This document shows positions 9,533-19,556 of a stretch of DNA of 64,000 bases, in pieces; the first letter of the stretch is position 1; each line of letters starts with the position of its first letter. The stretch is taken from the NCBI RefSeq assembly GCF_050410795.1, contig NZ_CP191258.1:4092001-4156000 (forward strand), in the 5' to 3' direction. Source of the stretch: Fontivita pretiosa. GTDB taxonomy: Bacteria; Planctomycetota; Phycisphaerae; Tepidisphaerales; Tepidisphaeraceae. Made by a program: the position numbers and the translations under genes. Under the pieces are notes generated by a model. That model did not search any database. It saw only the letters and a list, made by a program, of their open reading frames with translations, and was not told the DNA's origin.

Positions 9533-9554
9533 TGTGCCTTTGTGCCTTTGTGGT
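9533..9554. repeat. Short direct repeat in the intergenic segment
   Basis: TGTGCCTTT occurs twice in tandem, with a third partial copy, in the 165-base gap before the transglutaminase gene. A GGAGGATGAAGG-rich stretch lies just upstream (9430-9450). This looks like a dispersed intergenic repeat rather than a gene. Confidence 0.3.
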
Positions 9555-9583
9555 TCGGCCCTGATTTTTCATCCGTGATCGTT

Positions 9584-11959
9584 ATGTACGACATTCGCCA
9601 GTTCAAACCGGCCCTGTATGCCCTGCTTCTGCTGGGAATCAGCGGCTTTGCGCTGGCGTCGCAGTCGGCGGGGGTGTGGATTCTGTCGGTGGGGGCGATC
9701 CTGGCCAATGCGTGGCTCATCCGCACCGGTCGCTTCGCGCCGATGCCGCGGCTGATGGCCAACCTCGTGACCGTGGTGGGGCTGCTGGTGCTGGCGGTGG
9801 CGGTTCGTCGCGGCGGGGCCACGCCAATCCTCACCATCGGACAGTTCCTGGTCCTGCTCCAGATCGTCAAGCTCTACGAACAGCGGGCCAACCGCGATTA
9901 CGCACAACTGCTGGTCCTGAGTCTGCTGCTGATGGTCGCAGCTTCCATCAGCACCGCCAGCCTCATCTTCGGCATCATGCTGATCGTCTACCTGTTCCTT
10001 TCGCTGTACTGCTGCCTGCTGTTTCACCTGAAGGTGGAGACGGACCACGCCCGCCAGGCGATCGGCGTGCCGGAGGAAAAACTCAACCCCGCCACGCTTC
10101 GACAGGATCAGCGGTACCTGTCGCGTTCGATGCGGCGACTGACGGGTCTGGTCTCCATGTTCGCGGTGACCACTGCGGTGGTGACGTTCCTGTTCTTCCC
10201 GCGCGGGACTGGCGCCGGACTGCTCGGACCGCTTCAGTGGAAACCGAGCCAGACACTGACCGGCTTCAGCGAGTCGGTCAATTTCCAGAACGTGGCACGA
10301 ATCACACAGAACACCCAGATCGTCGCCTACGTCAAGCTCAGCAGGAACGGCAAACCCTTCCGCTCGCCAGGACCGCTCATGCTCCGTGGGCTGACGCTCA
10401 ATCGCTACAGCGGAGACGCCGCGGATGAACGCGACGGCCAGTTCGACCGGCGAAGCGGCACGCCATATCAGTGGACCCGCGTCGTGCCCGAAGCCAGCAC
10501 CTCGGACTATCGCCCGGACGATTGGCAGACGCTCAACCCCGGTAGCGGAGACGACGAGATCCATCAGCAGATCACACTGGAGCCGACCGGCACAAACGTG
10601 CTCTTTGCCATCGGCGGGATCACGCGGTTCAAGTCTGGCGACGGCGGGCGGTTCCGCTACTCACGCAGCGACGAGGTGATTCAGTCGGTCGAGCCGCTGA
10701 TCCAGACGATCCGCTACGAGGTTGTTTCGCGCGACCGGCTCACACGCGATCTCTCGAGCCTGGACATCCGCTATTTCGGGCTGGTCGGTGACGGCGACGA
10801 CGGCGCCGTGTCCGACGGCCCGGAGATCGCCCGCTCGCGCATCGATCCGAGAATCGAACAGTTTGCGCGTCGCCCGGAGGTCAGCGGCGCCGACGAGCAG
10901 GGCCCGCTGGCGGCGCGGCGACCCAAGCACAGGCGGGTCACGGCACTGGATGCCGCCATCGCACGCAACATTCAGGACTATCTCCGCAATAACTTCTCCT
11001 ACACGCTGGACCTGACCGATGCCCGACGGATCGAGGGGCAGGATCCGCTGGTCGCGTTCCTGTACGACCTGAAGCGCGGCCATTGCGAGTACTTCGCCGG
11101 GGCCATGGCGCTGATGTGCCAGAGCCTGGGAATGGATGCCCGCGTTGTCGTCGGATTCAAGTGCGATGAGTACAACCCGCTGGGAGGCTACTACGTCGTT
11201 CGCCAGTCCCACGCCCATGCCTGGGTCGAAGTTCTCACGCTCAACGGCGAGTGGCTGACGTTTGATCCGACCAGCGGCCGCGAGGCGGTGGCGGCGAGGG
11301 ACGAAGGGCTGTGGCATCGCGTTCGATCGCTGTTCAACTTTCTGGAATACACCTGGGCCAATTCGGTGGTCGCCTACGACCGCGAGAGCCGCAACAACCT
11401 TATCCAGACGGTGGATCGCAAGCTGACCGACACCGCCGCGCACGGCAGCCAGGCGGTCAACCAGACGCGCGACTGGTTCCAGGCACTGCTCCAGAAGCTC
11501 AATGCCCAGCGGTACAACATCTCCTCCAATCTGATTGGCGGGCTGATCGTGCTGATGCTGATGGCGCTGTTCGGTTCGGTCGTCTACTTTGTGTGGGAGA
11601 AGTGGCGGCTGAGGCGACGGGCACGACGCATCGGGCTGGACCTGCTGCCGGCCACGGAACAGCTCAAGCTCGCCAGGCAACTGGGATTCTATGATGACCT
11701 GATTCGTCTGCTGGAGCGGCATCGCATCGTCCGCCCGCCGCACTACACGCCACTGGAATTCAGCGATTCGCTGACGTACCTGCCGACGCAGACGTTTGAC
11801 GCGGTCCGGCGGCTGACCGAGGTCTACTACCGTGTCCGCTACGGACGCGCCGAACTGACCCCTTCGCAACGACGCCACCTTCACAACGTCATCCTTCAGG
11901 TCGAGGCTTCGCTTTCGCCATGGGCAACCTCGGGACACGGGCAATGGCCGCACAGTTGA
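9584..11959 (+). CDS. Transglutaminase-like TgpA/DUF3488 membrane protein
   Basis: 791 residues from the ATG at 9584. The N-terminal ~200 residues contain several membrane helices (DUF3488/TgpA-like). A large extracytoplasmic part follows, with a transglutaminase core whose catalytic triad is visible: Cys in RGHCEYFAGAMALMCQSLG, His in SHAHAWVEV and Asp in TFDPTSG. Another membrane helix (IGGLIVLMLMALFGSVVYFV) and a DUF4129-like tail (YTPLEFSDSLTYLPTQTFDAV...RYG) end the protein. It is the usual third partner of MoxR and DUF58; acyl transfer or peptide cleavage at the cell surface is the family expectation. Confidence 0.92.
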   Translation: MYDIRQFKPALYALLLLGISGFALASQSAGVWILSVGAILANAWLIRTGRFAPMPRLMANLVTVVGLLVLAVAVRRGGATPILTIGQFLVLLQIVKLYEQRANRDYAQLLVLSLLLMVAASISTASLIFGIMLIVYLFLSLYCCLLFHLKVETDHARQAIGVPEEKLNPATLRQDQRYLSRSMRRLTGLVSMFAVTTAVVTFLFFPRGTGAGLLGPLQWKPSQTLTGFSESVNFQNVARITQNTQIVAYVKLSRNGKPFRSPGPLMLRGLTLNRYSGDAADERDGQFDRRSGTPYQWTRVVPEASTSDYRPDDWQTLNPGSGDDEIHQQITLEPTGTNVLFAIGGITRFKSGDGGRFRYSRSDEVIQSVEPLIQTIRYEVVSRDRLTRDLSSLDIRYFGLVGDGDDGAVSDGPEIARSRIDPRIEQFARRPEVSGADEQGPLAARRPKHRRVTALDAAIARNIQDYLRNNFSYTLDLTDARRIEGQDPLVAFLYDLKRGHCEYFAGAMALMCQSLGMDARVVVGFKCDEYNPLGGYYVVRQSHAHAWVEVLTLNGEWLTFDPTSGREAVAARDEGLWHRVRSLFNFLEYTWANSVVAYDRESRNNLIQTVDRKLTDTAAHGSQAVNQTRDWFQALLQKLNAQRYNISSNLIGGLIVLMLMALFGSVVYFVWEKWRLRRRARRIGLDLLPATEQLKLARQLGFYDDLIRLLERHRIVRPPHYTPLEFSDSLTYLPTQTFDAVRRLTEVYYRVRYGRAELTPSQRRHLHNVILQVEASLSPWATSGHGQWPHS

Positions 11960-12045
11960 TGCCTCGCCGCGTTCGCGGTTAACCTCACGCACACTCGATG
12001 ACCTGCGAACATCTCAGCACACTGATCAGCACCAGCGACCGGACA

Positions 12046-13335
12046 ATGAACGCGATTATCCTCTCCGTGGGCGACGAATTGATTCTGGGCCAGAACGTGG
12101 ACACCAATTCGGCGTGGATCAGCCGACAACTCGCCGCCGTCGGATGTCCGGTCTCGGCGCATGTCACGGTGGGGGACAATCAGCGGGCGATCGAGCAGGC
12201 GATTTATGAATCGGGCGAGCGCGCGGATTTCCTGATCATCACCGGAGGCATCGGCCCGACGCCCGACGATCTGACCCGCCAGGCGCTGGCGGTGGTCATG
12301 CGGCAGGAACTGCAACTCAACGAGCTGTGGGCCAAGCGACTGGAGGAATACTTCCAGGCTCGCGGGCGAAGCATGCCTCAGAGCAACAGGATCCAGGCGA
12401 TGATCCCCACCGGCGCCAGGATGATCGAGAACACGATGGGGACGGCGGCGGGGATCGACGCGACGCTCACGTTCGACCTGAGCGTGCCCGGACACTCGCC
12501 GCGAAAGCACACCTGCCGCGTGTTCGTGCTGCCGGGCGTGCCCAAAGAGATGATGGCGATGTTCACCCGCGACGTGCTGCCGCACATACGCCAGGCCACG
12601 GGCGGGGCGTGCATCCTGTCGCGCTCGCTGCATACGTTCGGGCTGGGAGAAAGCGCCGTGGCCGAGAAGCTCGGCGCGCTGATGGATCGCGGGCGCAACC
12701 CCAGCGTCGGCACGACCGTCTCAGGAGGCGTCGTCACCATTCGCATCAACGCCGCGTTCGCCAGCCGCGAGAAAGCCGAGCAGGAGCTGGAAGCCACCGT
12801 CGCCGCCTGCCGCGAGATTCTGGGAGATCTGATCTATGGTGAAGACGACGAAACCCTGGAGCAGGTCGTCGGGCGGATGCTTGCCGAGCGCAGGCTCGCC
12901 GTGACCACGGCCGAATCGTGCACCGGTGGATTGCTGGCCAAGATGATCACCGACGTGCCGGGCGCCAGCGAGTATTTCCACGTCGGGTTCATCACCTATT
13001 CGAATCAGATGAAGTACGAGCGGCTGGGGGTGTCGCTGGAGATCATCCACCTGTACGGAGCGGTGAGCGAGCCGGTGGTCAGCGCGATGGCCAACAACGC
13101 GAAGAGACTGGCCAAGGCAAATGTTGCGCTGGCGATCAGCGGGGTTGCCGGCCCCGGCGGGGGCACGCCCGCCAAGCCAGTCGGCACCGTCTGCATCGCC
13201 CTGGCGCACGATGCCGGCACCACGGCGCGCACGTTCAACTTCCCCGGCGACCGCCAGTGGATCCGCGACCGCGCCGCCAAAATGGCCCTGACCATGCTGC
13301 GATACCACCTGCTCGGAAAGCAAATGCCGTTCTAG
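12046..13335 (+). CDS. cinA: CinA-family nicotinamide-nucleotide amidohydrolase
   Basis: 429 residues. The ATG at 12046 is chosen over the one at 11998 because NAIILSVGDELILGQNVDTN is the family N-terminus. The N-terminal MoCF/COG1058 domain (about 1-170) has ITGGIGPTPDDLTRQAL, and the C-terminal PncC domain (about 270-425) has TAESCTGGLLAKMITDVPG and a GVAGPGGGTPAKPVGTV segment. PncC deamidates NMN to nicotinate mononucleotide in NAD recycling; the N-terminal domain is an ADP-ribose pyrophosphatase in studied members. It follows the transglutaminase gene by 86 bases. Confidence 0.95.
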   Translation: MNAIILSVGDELILGQNVDTNSAWISRQLAAVGCPVSAHVTVGDNQRAIEQAIYESGERADFLIITGGIGPTPDDLTRQALAVVMRQELQLNELWAKRLEEYFQARGRSMPQSNRIQAMIPTGARMIENTMGTAAGIDATLTFDLSVPGHSPRKHTCRVFVLPGVPKEMMAMFTRDVLPHIRQATGGACILSRSLHTFGLGESAVAEKLGALMDRGRNPSVGTTVSGGVVTIRINAAFASREKAEQELEATVAACREILGDLIYGEDDETLEQVVGRMLAERRLAVTTAESCTGGLLAKMITDVPGASEYFHVGFITYSNQMKYERLGVSLEIIHLYGAVSEPVVSAMANNAKRLAKANVALAISGVAGPGGGTPAKPVGTVCIALAHDAGTTARTFNFPGDRQWIRDRAAKMALTMLRYHLLGKQMPF

Positions 13336-13717
13336 TCGGCAACGGTCCGCTCACCGGCTGCCCACACGGCACAGGCATCGCGCCTCTTACGTGGATCGCT
13401 GCACCGGCGCCAGTCTCAATCTCCACTTACGAAGGTGCGGGGGGATCGTCCGCGTCATCTGATCGAGCTGACGAGTTGCCACTGTCCTAAGACCATTCCG
13501 CAAATTCCGGGCAATTGCCCGGCGAGCCGGCATCCCCGATGCGTTGCGTCAAGGCCGCGTGCGCCACATGTCTCACATAGGCTCGCGCCTGCCCGTTTCA
13601 GCAGCCAGACAGCGATTCGATCTATCCTGCGAATTTCTGCGTATGCGGATGCTTGGATGTCAGTTAGGCTGGCGGATTCATGATCGGGCAACAGATCAGC
13701 ACGGGCGGGAGCGGCTG
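13336..13717. other. Intergenic region, 382 bases
   Basis: I see no convincing gene, RNA or strong promoter here. It contains a short inverted pair around CGGGCAATTGCCCG (13510-13523), which could be a regulator site or a weak hairpin. Confidence 0.4.
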
Positions 13718-16700
13718 ATGCAGGCAAATGACTCATCCGGGCCGATCAGGCAGAGCGATCCCATGGTCAGCGAACCGGACCGCACTGTCGAGCCGGTGTC
13801 CACCGAGCAGCCGCCTCGCCTGCCGTTCGTCGTCGTCGGGATCGGCGCTTCGGCCGGCGGACTGGAGGCATGCAGCGAGTTTTTCAGCACGCTGCCGGCC
13901 GATTGTGGAATGGCGTTCGTCGTCGTGCAGCACTTGCCTCCGGACAAGGTGAGCATGATGGCCGACATCCTGGCGCGCAAGACGCCGCTGAGCGTGTTTC
14001 AGGTCGAAGACCGCATGCCGGTCAAGCCCAATCAGGTCTACGTTATCCGCCCCGGACGCACGCTCACCATCAAAGACGGAATGCTTCACCTGGGCGAGCC
14101 GGTGGAGAAGGCCGGGCGAACCCGACCGGTGGATGACTTCTTCCGGTCGCTGGCCGAAGAACAGCGCGAGCGCGCCGTCTGCATCATCATGAGCGGGATG
14201 GGCTCCAACGGCACGGCCGGAGCGCAGGCGATCAAGGTGGTCGGCGGGCTGTGCATTGCCCAGGATCCCGAATCGGCGCTTCAACCTTCCATGCCGCGAA
14301 GTCTTATCAACGCGGGCTTCGCGGATCAGGTGCTGCGCCCGGCGGAGATGCCCGAGCTGCTGCTGCGGTACGCGCGGCATCCCTACGCCCGAGGCGATGC
14401 CCGTGAACAACTCGAAGTGCCTCAGCTCGAACAGCAGCTCGGCGAAATCCTCACGATCCTGCGCACTCGAACCAAGCACGACTTCAGCCCCTATAAACGA
14501 CCCACCATTCTGCGACGCATCCAACGCCGCATGGGCTTGAATCAGATCGCTTCGCTTCGCGAATATGCTTCTCTGCTGCGCAGGACTCCAGTGGAGGCCA
14601 TGTCGCTGGCCGATGACCTGATGATCCACGTCACGGGGTTTTTCCGCGACCCCGCGGCGTGGGAGACCCTGCGGCAAAAGGTGCTCGAACCGCTGGTGGC
14701 GGAAAAGCCGCACGATGGCGAGATTCGCTGCTGGGTCGCCGCCTGCTCCAGCGGGGAAGAGTCCTACACGCTGGCGATACTGCTGGCTGAAGTGCTGGAG
14801 CATTCCGCCAAGTCGCTGCGGGTGAAGATTTTCGCTACCGACACGGCTCACCGCCCACTGCTGCATGCGCGCAACGGCTTGTATCCCGGGGGCATCGAAA
14901 GCGAGATTCATCCCGAACGACTTGAGCGCTTCTTTGAGAAGGAGGGCTCGCTGTATCGCATCAAGAAGAACGTGCGCGAGATGGTCATCTTCGCGCCGCA
15001 CAATGTGATTCAGGATCCTCCGTTCTCGTGGCTGGACATCATCTGTTGCCGAAATCTGCTGATTTATATCGAGCCGGAGATCCAGCGGCGGGTGCTGGCG
15101 CTGCTGCATTTCGGGCTTCGCCCCGGCGGGGTGCTGTTATTGGGCACCAGCGAGACGATCGCCGGCAGCGAAGACCTGTTCCATCCGATCGACAAGAAGT
15201 GGCGCATCTTCCGCCGGATCGGTCCAGCCAGGCATGAGATGCTGTCCTTCTGCCCACCGTACTCGCCTTTTCACCGCGCCGACGCTGAGCGGCTGGAACC
15301 TCGTCCGCGCGCGTCGATGGCGCAGCTCGTGCATCAGGCGCTGGTGGATCGTCACGCGCCTCCGGCCGTCGTCGTCGATCGCGAGTTCCACGTGCTCTAC
15401 TTTCACGGGGAAACGGACGCTTTTTTGAGCCATCCGATCGGGGAGCCGACGCGTGATCTGCTGGCGATGTCGCGCGAGCAGATTCGCGGCGCGGTTCGAA
15501 ACGCACTTCAGGAGGCGATCTCGCGAAACGGCTTCGGCAGCGCGCGCGACGGGGTTGTCCAGACCGAGCAGGGCCGGAAGCGCGTTGAGGTTCTTGTCGA
15601 GCCGCTGGATCTGCGCGCCCCGCAGGGACACCTGCTGGTCAGCTTTCTTCAGCGCGATGAGCCGCCGCCCCGCCCCGCTGGCGAGCCGCTGGCTGCGTAT
15701 GAGTCGCAGCGGCAGCTTGTGGAAGAGCTCCAGCGCACGCGCGATGAACTTCAAAGCACCATCGAAGAGCTTCAGTCCAGCAATGAGGAGCTTCGCGCTG
15801 CCAATGAGGAAATCACCAGCGTCAATGAAGAACTCCAGTCCGCCAACGAGGAACTGGAGACCAGCAAGGAGGAGATGCAGTCACTCAACGAAGAGCTGAG
15901 CACCGTCAACGCACAGCTTCACGCCAAAATGGAGGAGTTGGAACGCACCAGCAACGATCTGTCGAGCCTGCTGAGCAGCACCAGCATTGCGGTGATCTTT
16001 CTCGACACAAACTATCGCATCCGCCGCTTCACTCCGGCCATCGCGGATCTGGTGGACCTGCTGCCTTCGGATTCAGGACGCCCACTGAAGGACATGAATC
16101 TCAAGTTCAATGATCCTCCGCTTCTGTCGGATGTGTCGGCGGTGCTGGATCGGCTGACGCCTGTCGAGCGCGAAGTCGTCAGCGACAGCGGTCGGCACTA
16201 TCTTCGGCGGGTACTGCCTTATCGAACCGTTGAGAACCGCATCGATGGTGTGGTCATCACGTTCATCGAGATCACCGAGACCAAGCGGGTGCAGCAGGAA
16301 CTGGGCGCGGCCAAGGAGCAGGCAGAGCGGGCCAACCGCGCCAAGGACCGCTTTCTGGCGGCCCTCTCCCATGAGCTGCGCACGCCGCTGACGCCGATGT
16401 CCCTGGCGATTGGCTCGCTGGAAGCCCGCGCCGACTTGCCGCAGGAGGTGCGCGAGGACCTGGAAACGCTGCGGCGCAGCCTGGACCTGGAGACGCGCCT
16501 CATCGACGATCTGCTGGACCTCAGCCGCGCCGTCAGCGGTAAGCTCCACGCCACCATGGTCCCGACTCATCTCCACACCGTTCTCAATCGGGTCGCCGAG
16601 TCGATCTCAGGCGAATTGCAGAGCAAAAGCCTCCAGTTCGAGGCCAAACTCGAGGCGCAGCGGGATCTGATCCTCGGCGACGATGCGCGGCTGCATCAGA

Positions 16701-17467
16701 TCTTCGGCAATCTGCTCGGCAACGCGATCAAGTTCACGCCTGCCCAGGGACGGATTTCGTTGCGCAGTCATAACGTTGACCAGCGCATCGTGGTGCAGGT
16801 CAGTGACAGTGGCATGGGGATCGATCCGGAACTGCTGCCCAGACTGTTCGTGCCGTTCATGCAGGGCGACGATCTTGAAGTTGTTCGCCGCGCGGGCGGA
16901 ATGGGTCTGGGGCTGGCCATCAGCAAGTCGCTGGTGGAACTGCACGGCGGGAGCATCTGCGTCCAAAGCGAAGGCAAAGGCAGGGGCGCGATGTTCACCG
17001 TTGAACTGCCCCTGCTTCCTCCTGGTACGGCCTTGCCGCAGCCCACGGTTCAACCCGCCGCAGTGCAACCCGCCTCCAGGTCCGGGACGCGCATCCTGCT
17101 CATCGAGGATAACGCCGACACCGCGCGCCTCATGGATCGCGTCCTGCGCCTCATGGGGTGTCAGGTCAGCATTGCCGCCACCGTACAGAGTGCCCTGGAG
17201 CTGGCCGGGCGCGAGATGTTCGATCTGGTGATCAGCGATATCAGTCTGCCGGATGGCGACGGACGCGAACTGATGCGGGAGCTGTCCAGCCGCTACGCGC
17301 TGCGCGGAATCGCGGTCAGCGGCTTTGGCACGGAGCAGGATATCCGCAACAGCCTCGAGGCCGGCTTCAGCCAGCACATCACCAAGCCTCTGGACGCGAT
17401 GGAACTCAAAGCCGCGATTGAACGTCTGTCGGGCGAGCAGGCCCGACGCGATTCGCCGCCGCCTTGA
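13718..17467 (+). CDS. CheB-CheR-coiled coil-PAS-histidine kinase-receiver fusion
   Basis: 1249 residues; the ATG at 13718 follows GGGAGCGG. In order: a CheB methylesterase domain (about 35-215) with the GIGASAGG serine (Ser45) and QHLPP histidine (His72), though the usual catalytic Asp is Asn164 in SGMGSNGTAG; a CheR methyltransferase (about 224-490) with AACSSGEESYTLAIL; a long Glu/Asn/Leu-rich coiled coil (about 660-747); a PAS domain (750-857); a kinase with SHELRTPLTP at about 884 and GGMGLGLAISKSLVELHGG; and a C-terminal receiver with the phospho-Asp in DLVISDISLPDGDG at about 1173. Such fusions act in non-classical chemosensory or light/redox signalling; the input is unknown. Confidence 0.93.
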   Translation: MQANDSSGPIRQSDPMVSEPDRTVEPVSTEQPPRLPFVVVGIGASAGGLEACSEFFSTLPADCGMAFVVVQHLPPDKVSMMADILARKTPLSVFQVEDRMPVKPNQVYVIRPGRTLTIKDGMLHLGEPVEKAGRTRPVDDFFRSLAEEQRERAVCIIMSGMGSNGTAGAQAIKVVGGLCIAQDPESALQPSMPRSLINAGFADQVLRPAEMPELLLRYARHPYARGDAREQLEVPQLEQQLGEILTILRTRTKHDFSPYKRPTILRRIQRRMGLNQIASLREYASLLRRTPVEAMSLADDLMIHVTGFFRDPAAWETLRQKVLEPLVAEKPHDGEIRCWVAACSSGEESYTLAILLAEVLEHSAKSLRVKIFATDTAHRPLLHARNGLYPGGIESEIHPERLERFFEKEGSLYRIKKNVREMVIFAPHNVIQDPPFSWLDIICCRNLLIYIEPEIQRRVLALLHFGLRPGGVLLLGTSETIAGSEDLFHPIDKKWRIFRRIGPARHEMLSFCPPYSPFHRADAERLEPRPRASMAQLVHQALVDRHAPPAVVVDREFHVLYFHGETDAFLSHPIGEPTRDLLAMSREQIRGAVRNALQEAISRNGFGSARDGVVQTEQGRKRVEVLVEPLDLRAPQGHLLVSFLQRDEPPPRPAGEPLAAYESQRQLVEELQRTRDELQSTIEELQSSNEELRAANEEITSVNEELQSANEELETSKEEMQSLNEELSTVNAQLHAKMEELERTSNDLSSLLSSTSIAVIFLDTNYRIRRFTPAIADLVDLLPSDSGRPLKDMNLKFNDPPLLSDVSAVLDRLTPVEREVVSDSGRHYLRRVLPYRTVENRIDGVVITFIEITETKRVQQELGAAKEQAERANRAKDRFLAALSHELRTPLTPMSLAIGSLEARADLPQEVREDLETLRRSLDLETRLIDDLLDLSRAVSGKLHATMVPTHLHTVLNRVAESISGELQSKSLQFEAKLEAQRDLILGDDARLHQIFGNLLGNAIKFTPAQGRISLRSHNVDQRIVVQVSDSGMGIDPELLPRLFVPFMQGDDLEVVRRAGGMGLGLAISKSLVELHGGSICVQSEGKGRGAMFTVELPLLPPGTALPQPTVQPAAVQPASRSGTRILLIEDNADTARLMDRVLRLMGCQVSIAATVQSALELAGREMFDLVISDISLPDGDGRELMRELSSRYALRGIAVSGFGTEQDIRNSLEAGFSQHITKPLDAMELKAAIERLSGEQARRDSPPP

Positions 17468-17625
17468 CCTGACACGCGCTGCGGGCAGATACATCGCGCA
17501 TGAGCCACGTCTTGCATGCCGGCCAGACGGATCATCACCAGCCGCTCACGTCGCTGTGCCCGCACAACTCGGCGATGCCCGGCACGGGAATCTGAGTGGC
17601 TGTCTGCCACGCCTGGGCACTGCCT

Positions 17626-18387
17626 TCAGTCGCGGTCGTATTTGGCCAGCATGTTCAACACCGCCCGAAAGTCCCTGGGCAACGGTGCGAGCAGAGCCAG
17701 CGGCGTGCCGTTCGAGTGAATCACGCTCAGCTTCTCGGCATGCAGCGTCAGTCGATCGATCAGCGGGCGTTCCGGCTCGCCGGGCTTGATGCGATAGTCG
17801 CGCTTGATGCTGCTGAGCAGCAGCGGGGGGGCTTGGGGATTGTACAACGGGTCAACCGCCAGCGGCAGGCCGATGTGCCCCAGGTGGACCCGGATCTGGT
17901 GGGTTTTGCCGGTTTTGGGAAAAACCCGCAACAGCGTGAAGTGTTTGAAACGCTGTTCCACTCGCCACAGCGTTCGCGCCGGCCGGCCACCGTGTCGCCG
18001 CACCGCCATACGCTGGGGCGACGACGGATGCGGGCCGATCGGAGCGTCGATTTGCCCCTCGTCGCCGGAAGGATGTCCCACAACCAGCGCCAGGTACTCC
18101 TTGGTCGCCGTGTTGTTCTGAAACTGATGCGACAGGTGCCGCTGAGCGCGCAGGTTCCTGGCCAGCAGCAGCACGCCGCTGGTCTCCTTGTCCAGCCGAT
18201 GCACGAGCCTCAACCTCGGGTCATCGGTTCCGACATACGGCAATCCCAGTTGCCGCGAGAGGCGCTGCAGCACGCTGTCGGTCTCGCCTCGCCCCGGAAT
18301 CGTCGCCAGACCGGACGGCTTGTCGATCGCCACCAGGTCGGCATCTTCGTACAGGATCGGCAGTCGCTGACTCTTCGGCACAGCCAT
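17626..18387 (-). CDS. RluA-family pseudouridine synthase
   Basis: 253 residues. It contains the RluA catalytic motif RLVHRLDKETSGVLLLAR, whose Asp attacks uridine, the early IDKPSGLATIPGRGE motif, and the late KTHQIRVHLGHIGLPLAVDP motif. It modifies uridines in rRNA or tRNA; the target cannot be assigned. No S4 domain precedes the catalytic domain. It is convergent with the hybrid kinase gene and lies 158 bases from it. Confidence 0.93.
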   Translation of the reverse strand: MAVPKSQRLPILYEDADLVAIDKPSGLATIPGRGETDSVLQRLSRQLGLPYVGTDDPRLRLVHRLDKETSGVLLLARNLRAQRHLSHQFQNNTATKEYLALVVGHPSGDEGQIDAPIGPHPSSPQRMAVRRHGGRPARTLWRVEQRFKHFTLLRVFPKTGKTHQIRVHLGHIGLPLAVDPLYNPQAPPLLLSSIKRDYRIKPGEPERPLIDRLTLHAEKLSVIHSNGTPLALLAPLPRDFRAVLNMLAKYDRD

Positions 18388-18493
18388 GCCGGCTGATCGT
18401 ACCGCGCGACTGGCGGTCAGACATGTTGCCGAACCGCCCTGCGGGGAAGCTGTGGCAACCCCCAGGGCGGTTCGTTGTGCACATTACGCTGTA

Positions 18494-18745
18494 TCACCTT
18501 CGCCCGCTGCCGTCGCGGCTCCGCTGGCGTTGCTGCTGCTGGGCTTGCTGGCCAGCGTACGGGCAATCTGGATTGCAGCTTCCATCGCGCTTTCTCTGGC
18601 GGATCTGATCACACTGCCCGACACGATCGCACGTTCCGTCACGAGCGCGCTGCCTCTGCTGGATCCGCGACTGCGCCATTGCATCCAGCGGCAACATGGC
18701 CAGACCAAGCGTCGCAATCGCCAGCCACTTTGTCAGGTTCCTCAT
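18494..18745 (-). CDS. Small secreted Cys/Arg-rich protein with RDG-C repeats
   Basis: 83 residues. A perfect AGGAGG lies eight bases before the ATG, supporting a real gene. A signal peptide (LAIATLGLAMLPLDAMAQ) is followed by a Gln/Arg-rich body with repeated RxRDGxC units: RARDGTCDRVGQCDQ, RKRDGSCNPDCPY and a last RSRDGSG without Cys. I do not recognise a family. The paired Cys spacing suggests disulfides or metal binding outside the cytoplasm. It is divergent from the ECF sigma operon, whose last gene is a CpxP-like periplasmic protein; a shared envelope-stress link is only a guess. Confidence 0.65.
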   Translation of the reverse strand: MRNLTKWLAIATLGLAMLPLDAMAQSRIQQRQRARDGTCDRVGQCDQIRQRKRDGSCNPDCPYAGQQAQQQQRQRSRDGSGRR

Positions 18746-18920
18746 GTCAAACCTCCTTTGGTCTACGGTTGCTGTCTCTCGATTCGCTGCACGCGAATCT
18801 CAGGCGCCTGTGTACACCTGTTGAACGTGCCGCCGGACGATCGCCTGCGGAGAAAATGAGGAGAAAGGTGTCCCGTTGCCGCCCCGACCCGGCTATGATC
18901 GCCTCGGGCAGGGCACCGCC

Positions 18921-19499
18921 GTGACGCGGATCCACAAACCCCCTGACACCGCCGACACCGTTGATCGGTCCGATGCCGATCTCATGGCCGATCTGGCGCG
19001 CGGCGACATGGCCGCGCTGGGCAGCCTCGTCCGCCGACACCAGCATCGCGTGCGCGCCCTGGCCTATCGCCTCACCGGGCGATGGGACCTGGCCGACGAC
19101 CTTGCTCAGGAGACCTTCCTTCGCGTTTACCGCTCCGCCAGGTCCTACACGCCCTCGGCCGCGTTCTCGACCTGGCTGTACCGGATCGTTGTCAACCTTT
19201 GCCTGGACCAGGCCCGCCGACCGCGACTGGCGGAGATCGCGGACCCGGGCGAGGTGCAACCGGCCTCCCAGGCCGGCTCCGACGCCCCGTTGCTCGATCG
19301 CGAGCGTGCCGAGGCGATCCAACGCGCCATCGACGCTCTGCCGCCGCGACAGCGGATCGCACTGCTGCTGCATCGCTTCGAGCAGATGAGCCATGCCCAG
19401 ATCGCCCAGGCCACCGGCTGGAGCGAGTCGGCGGTTGAATCGCTGCTTGTGCGGGCCTACGCGCAACTGCGCCAACGACTCAAACTGTGGATGCAATGA
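18921..19499 (+). CDS. ECF RNA polymerase sigma factor
   Basis: 192 residues from the GTG at 18921; a TTG at 18876 would add 15 residues. Region 2 (LAYRLTGRWDLADDLAQETF) and region 4 (PPRQRIALLLHRFEQMSHAQ and the helix-turn-helix following it) are complete, with no region 3, as in ECF sigma factors. The anti-sigma and CpxP-like genes follow on the same strand, so this is a typical sigma/anti-sigma envelope-stress operon, probably autoregulated. Confidence 0.92.
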   Translation: MTRIHKPPDTADTVDRSDADLMADLARGDMAALGSLVRRHQHRVRALAYRLTGRWDLADDLAQETFLRVYRSARSYTPSAAFSTWLYRIVVNLCLDQARRPRLAEIADPGEVQPASQAGSDAPLLDRERAEAIQRAIDALPPRQRIALLLHRFEQMSHAQIAQATGWSESAVESLLVRAYAQLRQRLKLWMQ

Positions 19500-19556
19500 C
19501 ACGAACCATGACCGCAGGGAAACGACCGATGAAACGTTTAATCATCCGGAGGACCC

